From NCBI GenBank assembly GCA_030142905.1, contig JASJOG010000122.1:434001-498000 (forward strand): DNA of 64,000 nucleotides. Direction: 5' to 3'. Source of the stretch: Heliopora coerulea (taxonomy: Eukaryota > Cnidaria > Anthozoa > Scleralcyonacea > Helioporidae). A model generated the notes under the pieces. The model was not told where the DNA came from, made no database searches, and worked only from the letters and a program-made list of their open reading frames with translations. Both the position numbers and the translations under genes were made by a program. Below, piece after piece: positions 45,429 to 55,938 of the stretch (within the stretch, counting starts at the first letter, position 1; each line of letters opens with the position of its first letter).

Positions 45429-45941
45429 AGTAGTCTGTAAAGTGCGGGGACCAGCAAATTTTCCAGCAACTTTTCAAAATTACCCAAAATTTTTCAGTGT
45501 CGCAGGGGAATCCCCCAACACAGCAGGCTGATAAATTCCAAATATTCCAAACATGCTCAATCTCCCTAACAACCAGCCTACCCGATGTAAACAAAAAACT
45601 ATTTTCGGATTCGCCGGTTGTTAGGGATATCTGGAATGTATGGAATGTGGGGAAATCCCTCAACATCAGGTTTGGGGAATCACCTTTTTCCTAATGACGC
45701 CATTTCCAGCCGCTTCCAGGAATTTGATAACATTACCGGGAATTTAAGCACATTTTAAAAATGGGTCAAAATTTTTCAGTGTCACAGGGGAATACCCTCA
45801 ACATTCCATACATGCTCAATCTCCCTAACAACTTGAACAGCTCGATGTAAACAAAAAAACTATTTTCGGATTCGCCGGTTGTTAGGTATATCTGGAATGT
45901 ATGGAATGCGGGGGACAGCGTCGCTGCTAAAGTCCCTCAAC
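45429..45941 (+). repeat. Polinton left terminal inverted repeat
   Basis: Matches 62653-63182 in inverse orientation. The TIR itself contains a partial tandem duplication with ~280 base period (ATTTTTCAGTGTCRCAGGGG at 45489 and 45771; CTATTTTCGGATTCGCCGGT twice). An 18-base GC-rich block, with the palindrome CAGCGTCGCTG at 45916-45926, is present here and absent from the right TIR. Confidence 0.93.
45916..45926. repeat. GC mini-palindrome CAGC-GTC-GCTG in left TIR
   Basis: Arms of 4-5 bases with a three-base spacer, in an 18-base block missing from the right TIR. Member of the family described in the findings. Confidence 0.8.
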
Positions 45942-46001
45942 ATTTTGTTCGGAAATTTACATATTTTGAAAATAAAATAAATTCAATAAAAATATAAATA
46001 A

Positions 46002-46412
46002 ATGGGGAACAAACAATCAACTTTAAAACCTGAAAAAATTATTGAAAAAAATCATAAAATATTTAAGAAAAAAGCATTCAAGTTTGGTTTTTCAGTAGGA
46101 GCAGGGCAAGCATATGATATTGAATGTAATATTCAATTTGGAACCGCTTCAGCAAAACAATTTATTTTTGATAATATGGATGAAAATTTAAAATTAGTTA
46201 GTAAAAATGTTATAAAAAGTATTCAACAAAAAGCAAAAGAAAAGGAATCAAATCTTGTTAAAGAGGTCACTGAAATTTTAAACAAATCTTTAGACACGAA
46301 CGATAAAAACGATAAAGACGATAAAGACGATAAAGAAATGACAGATGAAATTAAAGAAGATAAAGAAATTAAAGAAGAAGTAAACGAGTTTGTAAAATCA
46401 ACTCTTGAGTGA
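46002..46412 (+). CDS. Polinton protein with N-myristoylation signal, 136 aa
   Basis: The frame starts MGNKQSTLKPEKIIEKNHKI: glycine 2 with serine 6 is a good N-myristoylation sequence, suggesting membrane association after removal of the start methionine. The middle (FKFGFSVGAGQAYDIECNIQ) is the only part with hydrophobic beta-like character. The C-terminal 45 residues are K/D/E repeats (NDKNDKDDKDDKEM) and probably disordered. The ATG sits in the AAATAAATG context shared by many genes of this element. I know no homologue. It is intact and lies alone between the left TIR and the minus-strand block, converging on its last gene (44 bases apart). Confidence 0.7.
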   Translation: MGNKQSTLKPEKIIEKNHKIFKKKAFKFGFSVGAGQAYDIECNIQFGTASAKQFIFDNMDENLKLVSKNVIKSIQQKAKEKESNLVKEVTEILNKSLDTNDKNDKDDKDDKEMTDEIKEDKEIKEEVNEFVKSTLE

Positions 46413-46455
46413 TAAATTATTTTATAAATTTTATAATACAATATATATTATAAAA

Positions 46456-46983
46456 TTATTCATGTTTGGCTTGTTGATGCTTCATTATCGTCTTTTTTAT
46501 CTTTTTTCCATGTCGTTGCTGTGCTCTGTTTTTAATAATATATTTTCCAACTGTAACTCCACCAGATAGTATTCCAAGATATGGTAAATATGGACTTAGT
46601 TTTTCAACTACAGATTTTACATCTCTTTTTAATAATTTATCTTTCGCCAGTTCTTTTTCCAATTCTTCACTACTTTCAATTGCGTCTAATCCGCCTAATA
46701 AATCTGCAAATTTACTAATTAGTAAATCTGTTAAAAATGCATTTGCTTTTTCCGCTTGTTTTACTTCATATTCAGCATGAATTTTTAATATAACTTTATC
46801 ACTTGCTTTTTTCAAATTTTGCACCGATTGACTAATTTCACCATCTTCAGACAATCTTATCAATTCTTCACGTTTTTTCATTATTTCTTCTTTTTTATGC
46901 GGTTCATGATTCACGCCAGATTCGCTGTTTGCGGTTGTTGAAGATATTAGAGGAACTTCTACATTTTCACTATTTTCACTCAT
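46456..46983 (-). CDS. Polinton 175-aa protein with C-terminal membrane segment
   Basis: Starts MSENSENVEVPLISSTTANS, with a disordered acidic N-terminus; residues 33-110 are charged and helical (KKEEIMKKREELIRLSEDGE; AEYEVKQAEKANAFLTDLLI), likely coiled coil; residues ~130-150 (LSPYLPYLGILSGGVTVGKY) form one membrane-like segment, followed by a strongly basic tail (HGKKIKKTIMKHQQAKHE). The layout, acidic head, coiled coil, membrane span, basic tail, suits an internal virion membrane or minor structural protein, but this is inference. Its ATG overlaps the end of the ATPase gene by eight bases (ATGAGTGA), and it uses the TAAATG start context. Intact. Confidence 0.7.
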   Translation of the reverse strand: MSENSENVEVPLISSTTANSESGVNHEPHKKEEIMKKREELIRLSEDGEISQSVQNLKKASDKVILKIHAEYEVKQAEKANAFLTDLLISKFADLLGGLDAIESSEELEKELAKDKLLKRDVKSVVEKLSPYLPYLGILSGGVTVGKYIIKNRAQQRHGKKIKKTIMKHQQAKHE

Positions 46984-47590
46984 TTATTATATAACCAAAT
47001 GGAAAAATTAAATTAATTTCCAATCTTGAATATTTTTTTGTTTTCAAAGTTTCTAAAATTTTTTCCAATTCTTTGCGGTTGCCTACATCTAAATATTCTT
47101 GAATTATTGTTGTCACATCTTTTTTATTTGGGTTATAAAATGTGACTAATTTTGAAATATTTTCTCTAAATGGCTTAGCAATTGACGTGAGTTGTTGTGT
47201 AATTACAACAATGGAAAGATTGTAATGCTTTGCAGAAAATCCTAATTTAACAAACTCGCTTGTTCTATTTTTAACATTTTTTCCACTTGCACAATCATCC
47301 AATATGATTAAACTTTTACTTCCTTTTGAAAAGTCAACTATAAATTTTAACCAATCTTCAACATTATCTTGATCACAAGGAATAGCAATAAAATCTTCAT
47401 CTTTATCATATTTCCAATTTTCATAAGTTTTATTCCATTCAAATGTCGGACAAATTAAAAAAATATAATCAAAATAATTTTTATATTTATTTTCTATAAA
47501 ATCTAAAAGATATTTTGTTTTTCAACAAGCAGTCATTCCAACAACTATCATATTAAATGGCTTTTTACCTTCAGCTTTGCTATCATTCAT
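46976..47590 (-). pseudogene. FtsK/HerA-type genome-packaging ATPase with a stop in the P-loop
   Basis: From the ATG at 47590 the frame reads MNDSKAEGKKPFNMIVVGMT, the start of the Walker A P-loop of A32-like packaging ATPases. Codon 23 (47522-47524) is TGA, exactly where the P-loop glycine before lysine is expected. The rest of the frame is open: Walker B SLIILDDCASG (about residue 92), SIVVITQQLTSIAKPFREN (sensor region) and a C-terminus at 46976. Length (about 204 codons) is normal for Polinton ATPases. The enzyme would pump DNA into the capsid. This single lesion removes the N-terminal P-loop from the product; an internal start would give an ATPase lacking Walker A. Confidence 0.85.
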
Positions 47591-47616
47591 TTTTTATTTT
47601 TTATAATCTTCGATGT

Positions 47617-48782
47617 TTAAAATTGAATTGAAAACAAATGTTTATTTACAATGTTTAACAATCCATCACTTATCACAAATATATGACACATTACATTTGC
47701 AGAAATGGCAGTTTTTTTAATTTCTAACAATAGTCCAGACTGTGTGTTTACTAACTTTTTACCAGTTCCATAAACAAAGTTATCATCTAATGTTCTTAAA
47801 TCCACACATAATGCAAATGAATCTTTAAAAGATTTTTCAATACTCATAACTGCATCACTATAGCTTGTGCCAGCTCTGCTGTCATATCCTCCGTGAAATA
47901 TTCGAAATGCCTCTTCAAAAAATCTTCTTTTTGGCATACCTTGAGAATATATACTATTTGGCACTCCTTCAACACTAATTTTGACGTCTGTTATATTTGG
48001 ATAAACAAATTCTTCACTATCTGTGATAGTTTAATTTCTAAATAACAGCACAACTGCTTTCATACTCTTCCGCGGAATATTTATGGTTTCATTACGTAAA
48101 GTTGCATCTTTATTCCATTCTACTGTTTTCATCAAAGTTCTAAATTTTCCAATGTATATCCACCAACACTTTCTCCACTTTGTGCTATCATAATTTCACT
48201 AGCTTTTGGAAAAGTTAAAATGTTTTGAAAATTATTAATCATTCCGTAAGGGGCATATAATCCATGATCTGAAAGTATTTTTTCTAATTTTAAACACTGT
48301 TTTGTTCCATAAATATCATACATTAATTTATCAGAAGCTTTTTCTGCATTGCCACTTGTTGCTCCAGAGTCATCTTTTGAAAATAATTTTCTGAGGTTTT
48401 CTCGGGCGATGCCGTATTCAACCATATCTGCTCTTTCAAATTCAGGCTTCCAGAGATCTTTGTAAATTTCTAGTAAAGATTCTCCACTATTATCGTAAAC
48501 AATTTCTCCAGCAAATTTAACAACCAATCTTTTCTTTAACAATTTTGATAAATTATTTAAAAACCAAGATTTAGTATTTGCATTTTTAAAATTAAATAAC
48601 AATTTTAATGAATCAGGAACAAAACACAAATTAGGATTTAATTTTGGAATGTCTATATAAAGTTCTTCTTCAGGATTTACTTTATTCGGATTCAAAGTTA
48701 CAACATGCCTTGTTCTGTTTCCTTTAATTTCACTCATTTTTGATCTTTTATATCCTAGATATAATTCGTTTACTCTATTCAT
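47617..48782 (-). pseudogene. probable major capsid protein (double jelly-roll), broken
   Basis: The first segment (48132-48782; MNRVNELYLGYKRSKM, or a start at 48737, MSEIKGNRTRHVV) has features I associate with Polinton capsid proteins: TRHVVTLNPNKVNPEEELYI, SLKLLFNFKNANTKSWFLNN, RLVVKFAGEIVYDN and LYAPYGMINNFQNILTFPKA. It stops at a TGA at 48132-48134 where the frame shifts. The second segment (to 47617) has a TAA at 48031-48033 and then FALCVDLRTLDDNFVYGTGK, KLVNTQSGLLLEIKKTAISA and HIFVISDGLLNIVNKHLFSI. At about 388 codons overall it is short for this family, so part of the protein may also be deleted. The family call is by remembered similarity, not by a search. Confidence 0.65.
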
Positions 48783-48818
48783 TTTTTATTATATATAAAA
48801 AAATTTTATTTAATTTAT

Positions 48819-48887
48819 CAGCTTCGCTGTTCGCTCGCTTCACCGTCCGTTCGCGCTCGCTTTGCTGCTGTGCTGAGACCTTCGGTC
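48819..48887. repeat. GC-rich block with two mini-palindromes
   Basis: CAGC-TTC-GCTG at 48819-48829 and GACC-TTC-GGTC at 48877-48887 within a ~75 base GC-rich stretch that encodes an A/R/E/S-rich tail. Surroundings are about three-quarters A+T. Confidence 0.8.
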
Positions 48888-49678
48888 GATCGCTGATATT
48901 CTTCATACACATGTGCATATAAAAAGTATGCAATGGCAATAGCTAATATTCACAGATTTTTGGCAAGAAAGGCAATACCTTTTGCACCCCATGATAATAT
49001 TTGAGAAATTAAATTTAAAACTGCTGAAATGACTACACCAAAATTTTTACCTATATTTGCAATTGGTTTTCCTAAATTTCCAACCGCTTTTGCACCTTGT
49101 TTCAATGCGTTTCTTGCCCTTATAACTATTGCTGTAATTATACCTGCTACAGAAATAGCAACTGCTGATAAACCTAATAAATTTTCTTTTGCCCATTTTT
49201 TAAATCTTTCTAATCTACCAAGGTCCCTTTCTTCATCATTTTCATTTAAAATCTGTATTCCTTCTTTACTAATTGGTCTTTCATTATTTTCAAGTCTCAT
49301 TTTATCTGTTTGAAGTTTTGCAATTTCTGAAAAACTTTTATATATACTTTTTTGGGGTTCAGCTGTTTCTAAATCAGATTTATTTTTCCAATGTTGATGT
49401 TCTCTATCAAATCCATCAATTTTTCCACGTATAACTTCTTTTTTTTCATTTTCTGATAGATTGGAGTCAATACCCTCCAAATATACTAGTCATCTAAATT
49501 CTCTTAATTCATTTCTTTGAAATAATGTTCGTCTTGGATCCTGTTCATTATCAATGAATTTTATTAAGTTATTTTCACCAATTATATTATCAATTTTAGT
49601 TTGAATTTCTAAAATAGAATCATTAGTGATAGAATTGACAACTTCACTTTCAAAATAACCATCATCACCTTCAGCAAA

Positions 49679-49724
49679 CAGCTTCGCTGATAAATTGTCT
49701 CCACTTTTCGCGACGGCTACGCCG
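49679..49724. repeat. two mini-palindromes in the long structural gene
   Basis: CAGC-TTC-GCTG (49679-49689), identical to 48819-48829, and CGGC-TAC-GCCG (49714-49724). Confidence 0.8.
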
Positions 49725-50269
49725 ATTCTTTGTTCTATTACCGCACTTGGAGTTTTTTCATATTCTTTTTTTGCTTTTTTCATATAATCATTAAATTCAT
49801 CAACATATTTCTTATTTTTTCTGGTAAATAACTCTGGTTCATTGTTGGTATTGACATTACCAATTTTTTCATCTTTGAAAATAATTGAAACATTTCCTTT
49901 TTGGTCTCTTACAAATGTTGTTTTATCCAACAATATACTATTATTTGGTCCATTTTTCTTTTCAAGTCGAATTTTAAATATTTTTTTAAAACTTAGTTTT
50001 CTATCATTAGTTATTATCGATTTTACATTTCTCATTCGTCTTGATATATTCACAGGTGTTTCTCTTGAAAGAGAGCTTTGCTCGCCGCTTGCGCGGTCAA
50101 CCCTATTAAATTTTCTTTTTGGATTTTCAGTGTTTATTTTGTTTATACTTCTATTATGACCCTCAGAGTTGTCTTCAAGATCATCCCCACCAAAACTTGT
50201 TTCCCCTTCTTCTTCTTCTTCTTCCATGTTTCTATTTCTCATTTCAATATCATCAAAACCTTCAGACAT

Positions 50270-51421
50270 TTATTTATTTATTTTATTTAATTTATCATCT
50301 TCGATGTTTTGAATATTTTCTTCTGGTAACCAAGATTTATGTTTATTGTCATAGCCTAATCACTTTACCAACACCATATTTTTTCCGTTGACTTTCTTCT
50401 TTTTTAATATTTTTTCAACTCTATATATATCATCTTTTTTATCCACAGGAGATAATTCCTGTTCATAAAATTTTCCAATAATTGGTTCTCCCTCATGATC
50501 TTCTATTTCATACATGTTTGGATCACCTCTAAATACTTTTACAATATTAAAAATTTCTTCTGTAAAATTAGCTTCATAACCCTTAGTAAAGATATTCTTA
50601 TATTTAGAAATTCTAACAGTATCTCCAATTCTGAATTTAGGTAAAGGTAAATCTCCTAATGGGTAACCATATAGTGTAATCCACACTTGATCTTTGTTAG
50701 ACTTGTTCACATCCGCAGGTTTAATTAATATACTACTGTGTTTAGTATGGTTATAATTATCTACAAGTTCATCTACGTGGTTAATCCAATTATAAGTTCC
50801 CTTGCTATAGAAATATTTCCACATGGATGTTTTTAGAGGTCTGTTAAATCTTTCAACTATAGCTGCTTTTCTATCAGAGTTTGTGGAAAAATATTCAACA
50901 TTATGTTCTTTCAATAGTTCTTTTACACCAACATTGTAAAATTCTTTTCCTTCATCAAATTGAGCGACTTTTGGGTATTTACCAAATCTTTCTTTAAATT
51001 GTTTTAATAATTCATCCACAGCTTTTGTCATGTTTTTAGTATCTTTTCTGTAAACAGGAATAGCGAATGCATATCTACTTAAAATTTCAACAGCTGACAA
51101 TATCCAATAACATCCTTTGTTCTGGTTTTTATATTTTCCCATATCAACCAAATCCATTTGTATTTGAACAGCTAAATCTTTGACAAATGTTCTTTGGAAT
51201 TTATGTTTCCTAACAATTGGTTTGTATCTTGTAAAAGTATCTTGTGTTTTTAACCAGTCTTGAACAATTTTTCTACTAACGTTTAATCCCTTTTCTTTTG
51301 CTTTTTGATAAAATCTTTCCGCAGATTGATAACCTGTTTCTGGGTTGTAGTAAATGTCTCTTAACTCTTGTTCAATAACAATCATGTCAGCAAAGCTGTC
51401 TTTGTCGCTAACTTTGTTCAT
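50270..51421 (-). pseudogene. INT: Polinton integrase (rve core plus chromodomain), one stop near the end
   Basis: Catalyses insertion of the element ends into DNA. Residues 1-80 form a helical N-terminal region; the retroviral-type core has D90 (QIQMDLVDMGKY), D156 (VAQFDEGKEFYN) and E190 (KAAIVERFNRPL), the DDE triad with 34 residues between D156 and E190. Residues 260-325 look like an SH3-like segment (FRIGDTVRISKYKN); residues 328-353 begin a chromodomain (IYRVEKILKKKKVNGKNM). The frame meets TGA at 50360-50362, precisely where chromodomains have an invariant tryptophan; it then stays open for 29 codons (LGYDNKHKSWLPEENI) to a TAA abutting the next ATG. The catalytic core itself is intact, so a truncated integrase lacking the chromodomain end could still be made. 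Confidence 0.93.
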
Positions 51422-51443
51422 TTATTTTAACTTGAAATAAACA

Positions 51444-52986
51444 ATGAATTCAAATACACATGTGAATAAACAAACTGCTACGCAGAAGGTTGAAGAAATG
51501 GAAAGAAAGTATTATGGAAAAAATTATGATTATATTATGAGAAATATTAAAGAAAATGTTGAATTCGAGAAAAAATATTTTAAAAAAAAAATATCCATAC
51601 GCAGACATGTCAAGGTTTACCTTCGAGGCTGATTTTGATAAAAATGGTGTTTTTCAAGGTTATCATATTTGGTTTAAAAATAATTCATTTTTGTCAACAG
51701 ATATAAATTCAGATACATTTAAAAATGACCCAAACATGGCAAAATATTTAACAATTAATAAACCTTTTGAAAACTTTCCAAAAATTTGGAAATCTAATGG
51801 AACAATTCAAGAAATTCCAAAATCCAATCCATTAACTGTTGAAGAACTTACAATTTATGATAAATATCCTGATCATTTAATATTAAATTATCCAATTGAA
51901 AATTTTAGAATTTATATTAATAATAAAGATTATTTTTTATCTAAATTACCAATATTGAATATAACCACCAATTATTGGATAGGAAATTGGAGTGACAGTG
52001 AAAGTTATTATAGAGTTTGTTTTTTAGTTTATTGTGCTGCTTATTGTTGTGGAATTTCAATTCAACATTTAACAACATCCAAAAACGTTTTTCCTATTAT
52101 AACATCAATTATGAGATTTCATTTGTATTTTACTGTGAGAAGACTTTTAAGAAGAATAAATGGTGGAGAAAAAATGTCAGGCATTAGTAGAGAATTTTCT
52201 GCTAATAAATTTTATAGAAACATTGAACATATTAGAAGAAAAATGATTTATAGACAAGAAGGTGGGGTTGTTTATCAATTATATCCAGAATCATTCAAAA
52301 ATGACTACAAAAGATATATTCCAATAAAAAGTAATGGTTTTACAAAAATTGGAATTCAATATTTAAATAAATCTATTAAAGCATTTATTTATTCCATATT
52401 AGGAAGTCAAGCTTGAACAAAGCAATCTATTTTTAGTAACAGAGCTAGTGCATTAGAAACTCAACAAGAATTTAGAAAAATTTTTGAAGATAGTGTAATA
52501 AATTATGATACAGCAACCTGGATAAATAATATGAATACAGCCATAACTGCAACTAATGTTGTTTTAAATACTGCCATAAGTCCAAGTCTATGGTTAATTC
52601 CAAGCATTCTAATAATTTTAAAAAATCCTATTGAAGGATATAATAATAAATTAAAAGTTTCTGATGAATATATGGTTTTTGGAATTAACGAAAATTTAAA
52701 TTATTATGGAGTTAAACAACAACCTGTGAAAAAACAACACAACATAGAATTGAAAAAATTGGAAAAACTGTCGGAGACAGCTAAAGTAGGAGAAAAAGAT
52801 GAAAAAGTAAACATGTCAACAAAGTCGTCAAAAGGTAACGTTATCGATAAAAAGTCCTCACGGCTTCAAAAAAGAAAAAACTTTAACACAACTACACCAA
52901 TGTCCGCAGGCCCCATGGGTGATAATTTAATTGTTTTATCTTTATCAATAATTGGTGGAATTTTAATCGCACGGTACGTGCTCTGA
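51444..52986 (+). pseudogene. Polinton conserved structural protein with C-terminal membrane anchor, broken
   Basis: Starts MNSNTHVNKQTATQKVEEME. The frame changes in an A10 run at about 51581-51590, and the protein continues in the frame 51556-52416: YPYADMSRFTFEADFDKNGV, PLTVEELTIYDKYPDHLILN, YPIENFRIYINNKDYFLSKL, FHLYFTVRRLLRRINGGEKM and LNKSIKAFIYSILGSQA, then TGA at 52414-52416. It stays open in the same frame from there to 52986, through INNMNTAITATNVVLNTAIS, LWLIPSILIILKNPI, a basic linker, and a final hydrophobic segment DNLIVLSLSIIGGILIARYV. This long ORF upstream of the penton is conserved among cnidarian Polintons (from memory); its role is unknown, perhaps an internal virion protein. 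Confidence 0.7.
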
Positions 52987-53025
52987 GAAACAAAATTTCG
53001 AATCAAAATATATATTATAAAATAA

Positions 53026-53691
53026 ATGACAATATCTATAAAAATCTTCATCACAAAAGATGAAAACTCAGAAAAAATAATTTCATTAGATGAGCCACTT
53101 ATATTAACTAATTGTAATAAAATGTTTGTAAAATCAGTAAGTATATTTTGGAATTTTAATAATTTATATAAAAATATTTATCATTATACTTATGATAATA
53201 GAAAAATTGACTTCAAAGATGGATATTATACCTTTAATATTTTAAAAACTGAATTAGAAAATGTTGGTGCAATTGAACTTGACCAAATTGATTTTTCTGG
53301 AAAATGCACAATAAAATCGGATAAAACATTAAACTTGAAGACATTTGGACCAATCATAGGATTTTCTGAGAATAAAGTAATACAAGCAAATACTTCAACA
53401 GAAAGTGACAATGTAGTAAATATTAATAACAACTTGGAATATGTAAACATATGCTGTAATATGATTGATAAAAGTAAAAATTTTGTAAATGGTAAAACAA
53501 GTAATGTACTTATTCAAGTTCCAATAACGACAGAACAAACACTAAAAGGAAGTGTTTCTAAAATTTATCCGCCTGAAGAAATAGGAGGAATAAAATTATC
53601 AACTGGAATTTATAATGAATTAATATTCAAAGTAGAAGTAAATAATTCATCTTCAATTGGAAACATTTTATTGGAAATTATTATGAAATAA
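53026..53691 (+). CDS. probable penton/minor capsid protein (single jelly-roll), 221 aa
   Basis: Beta-rich protein without membrane spans. The stretch FKDGYYTFNILKTELENVGA followed by KCTIKSDKTLNLKTFGPIIG and NLEYVNICCNMIDKSKNFVN, ending YNELIFKVEVNNSSSIGNIL, matches the layout of Polinton penton proteins: a DGxYtxxxLxxxL block, an alternating strand region, a fulL-GF loop and a closing strand. Length is normal for the family. It would fill the fivefold vertices of the capsid. Its stop codon TAA is immediately followed by the ATG of the fibre gene (TAAATG), so the two are directly coupled; its own start also has TAAATG. The frame is intact. Confidence 0.55.
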   Translation: MTISIKIFITKDENSEKIISLDEPLILTNCNKMFVKSVSIFWNFNNLYKNIYHYTYDNRKIDFKDGYYTFNILKTELENVGAIELDQIDFSGKCTIKSDKTLNLKTFGPIIGFSENKVIQANTSTESDNVVNINNNLEYVNICCNMIDKSKNFVNGKTSNVLIQVPITTEQTLKGSVSKIYPPEEIGGIKLSTGIYNELIFKVEVNNSSSIGNILLEIIMK

Positions 53692-55818
53692 ATGAGTTTA
53701 TTTTACGGATTTGAAAGTAAACATGAATCTGATGTAACAGGAAAGCTGTCTACTACAGGAGGGGATATGACAGGAGACATTAACATGGGCTCACACCATA
53801 TAATAACATCAGTTGATAAAACGGAAAATGCACATTTGGCAAGAAAAAAATACGTCGACGACCGTGTAGATGACAAAGTTGCAAGCATTAGAGGAGGAAC
53901 TTCAGCATTTCTATCAAAAGCAGAAGGCACAATGACGGGAAATATTATCATGGGCGATAATAAAATTTCCACAACTGCATATCCTGTGAGTGATAAAGAC
54001 CTTTGTAGGAAAAAATATGTGGATGATCAAGATTCTAGAAAATTATCAATAACAGGAGGAACAATGTCTGGAAATATTATCATGGGAAATAATAAAATTA
54101 CAACAACTGCAGATCCTAAAGGTGATAAAGACCTTTCCCGTAAAAAATATGTTGATGATCAAGACAATTTAAAGTTAAATTTATCTGGAGGAACCATGTC
54201 AGGAGATTTAAATATGGGTACAAATAAAGTAATTTCTTCTTCAGATCCAACTGATGATACTCACTTGACAAGAAAAAAATATGTAGACAATCAAGACAAT
54301 TCTAAATTATCTTTAACTGGTGGTACCATGTCAGGAGACTTAAATATGGGTACAAATAAAGTGACATCGAGCGCAACACCTTCAAATAATAATGATCTGA
54401 CAACAAAATCATATGTTGACGGAAACTTTATAAATATTAAAAAAGTTATATATTGTGGTAAAAACATAGATCAATTAAAGAGAGATCTTTTAACAAAAGA
54501 TTTCCAAATTTTTACCAAAAGAGATCCAAACTATAACAATTCACTTACAAGAAAAAAATATGTTAATGATGAAGATAATAAGAAATTAAGTTTGACAAGT
54601 GGAACAATGACAGGAAATATTAATATAGGTACAAATATAGTAATTTCTACTTCAAATCCAACTGATGCTACTCACTTGACAAGAAAGAAATATGTAGATT
54701 ATGAATTGAATAAATAGGTTAACAAATCAGGAGGAACAATGACAGGAAATATTATCATGGAAAATAATAAAATAATCACAACATCAGATCCGACAAATGA
54801 TACACATTTATCAAGAAAAAAATATGTTGATGATCAAGATGATACAAAATTATCCCTGACTGGTGGAAATATGACAGGAGATATTAATATGGGAAATCAT
54901 AAAATTATTAAAAATTCAGATCCAACAGATGATACACATTTAACTAGGAAGAAATACGTGGATGACAAAACCGAAACGGTGCGCACTGCACTTAAAAATA
55001 CTGCTCACCAATTAAACCTCATTCAAAGTTACATATTAAATTCGGATTTTAATTTTTATGGTGAAATTTATGATCGAACAAGTTATTTAAAATATGATGG
55101 AACAGATAAAAAAATAGAAGTTTGGTACAATCAATCAAAAATTTCAGATGAAAATTTTACAGAAACCAACAAACCAAAACAACCTATTTTTAAAAATTCT
55201 AGGTATGTTTCAAATAAAAAAATTTTATTCTTTCACGGACTTAACAGCAAAATGAGTTTAAATTTAGACATCAATACTCAATCAGGAAAAAAAGATTATT
55301 TAAATTTTTTTCTTGTTTATTTAATTATAGATTATACTCTCAATTCTGATAAAATGACAATATTAATGGGGAATAAAAATACAGATCAAAATAATTGGAG
55401 AGGATTTGGATATAAAAATGAAAATAAATTTGTTATATATGGTGGAGGAGCAACAGACTATTACGAGATAGATAAAAGTTATTTTCCAATTAAAACAAAT
55501 ATATTTGAAAAATACAAACTCCGTTGCATAAGTGTTCATATTGACGTGGAAAGTAATCCAAAAACAAATAAATCAAGTTTTTGGGCAAATGGAAAATTAA
55601 TTAAAGATTTTACATCTCAAGCAATAACAAGTGGAACAAATAATTTACTTTTTGGATCTGATATTTCAAAAAATACTTTTATATTTGAAGGAGAGATTTT
55701 TTTCACTTCTATATTAACTGAAAGAAAAATGAAAGAAAAAGAAATTTTAACAAATCATGTTGCATTGTGTAAAAAATTTAATGTAGATTTTGATGAATCT
55801 ATTTTAAATGATTTGTAG
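53692..55818 (+). pseudogene. phage-fibre-like protein: eight MTG repeats plus lectin-like C-terminus, one stop
   Basis: A 708-codon frame cut by TAG at 54715-54717. Residues 24-440 hold eight clear repeats and one degenerate one of ~42-46 residues: GGTMTGNIIMGDNKI, a variable (x)DPTDDTHLTRKKYV, then DDQDNxKLSL. The unit (MTGxLxMGxxKIxxLxDPxxxxDAxxKxYVD) is well known from tail-fibre shafts of bacteriophages and forms trimeric beta structures. The C-terminal ~250 residues (SYLKYDGTDKKIEVWY, RGFGYKNENKFVIYGGGATD, SSFWANGKLIKDFTSQA, LLFGSDISKNTFIFEGEIFF) look like a laminin-G/concanavalin-type beta-sandwich that could bind glycans. It directly follows the penton, as fibres do in adenoviruses. 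By position and domains it is the likely receptor-binding spike. Confidence 0.8.
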
Positions 55819-55938
55819 AAATCGGAGATTTCTGCAGCAAAGCTGTAACTTGAATCGGAACGGTTATGCTTGTTTAAAATTTGTTTGTAATTAATTTTAA
55901 ATAGACTTACAATAAATTTTAAATAGACTTATAAATAA

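Larger units (their letters stand above)
48818..50269 (-). pseudogene. Polinton long structural protein with two membrane segments, interrupted
   Basis: One frame from ATG 50269 to TGA 48818-48820, cut by TGA at 49490-49492 and 48950-48952. The N-terminus is acidic (NMEEEEEEGETSFGGDDLED), then basic (RETPVNISRRMRNVKSI), then mixed helical. After the first stop come FKKWAKENLLGLSAVAISVA plus GIITAIVIRARNALKQ, the first hydrophobic segment, and FGVVISAVLNLISQILSWGA, the second. Past the second stop ILAIAIAYFLYAHVYEEY gives a third, then an A/R/E/S-rich tail. The LLGLSAVAISVAG region is conserved in cnidarian Polintons in my recollection. It starts directly after the integrase stop (TAAATG). Function unknown; probably a virion membrane or minor capsid protein. 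Confidence 0.65.

Noticed and set aside
49029..50391. Plus-strand ORFs opposite the Polinton minus-strand genes
   Set aside because: They are antisense shadows of the structural protein and integrase frames, with unnatural F/L/S-rich composition.
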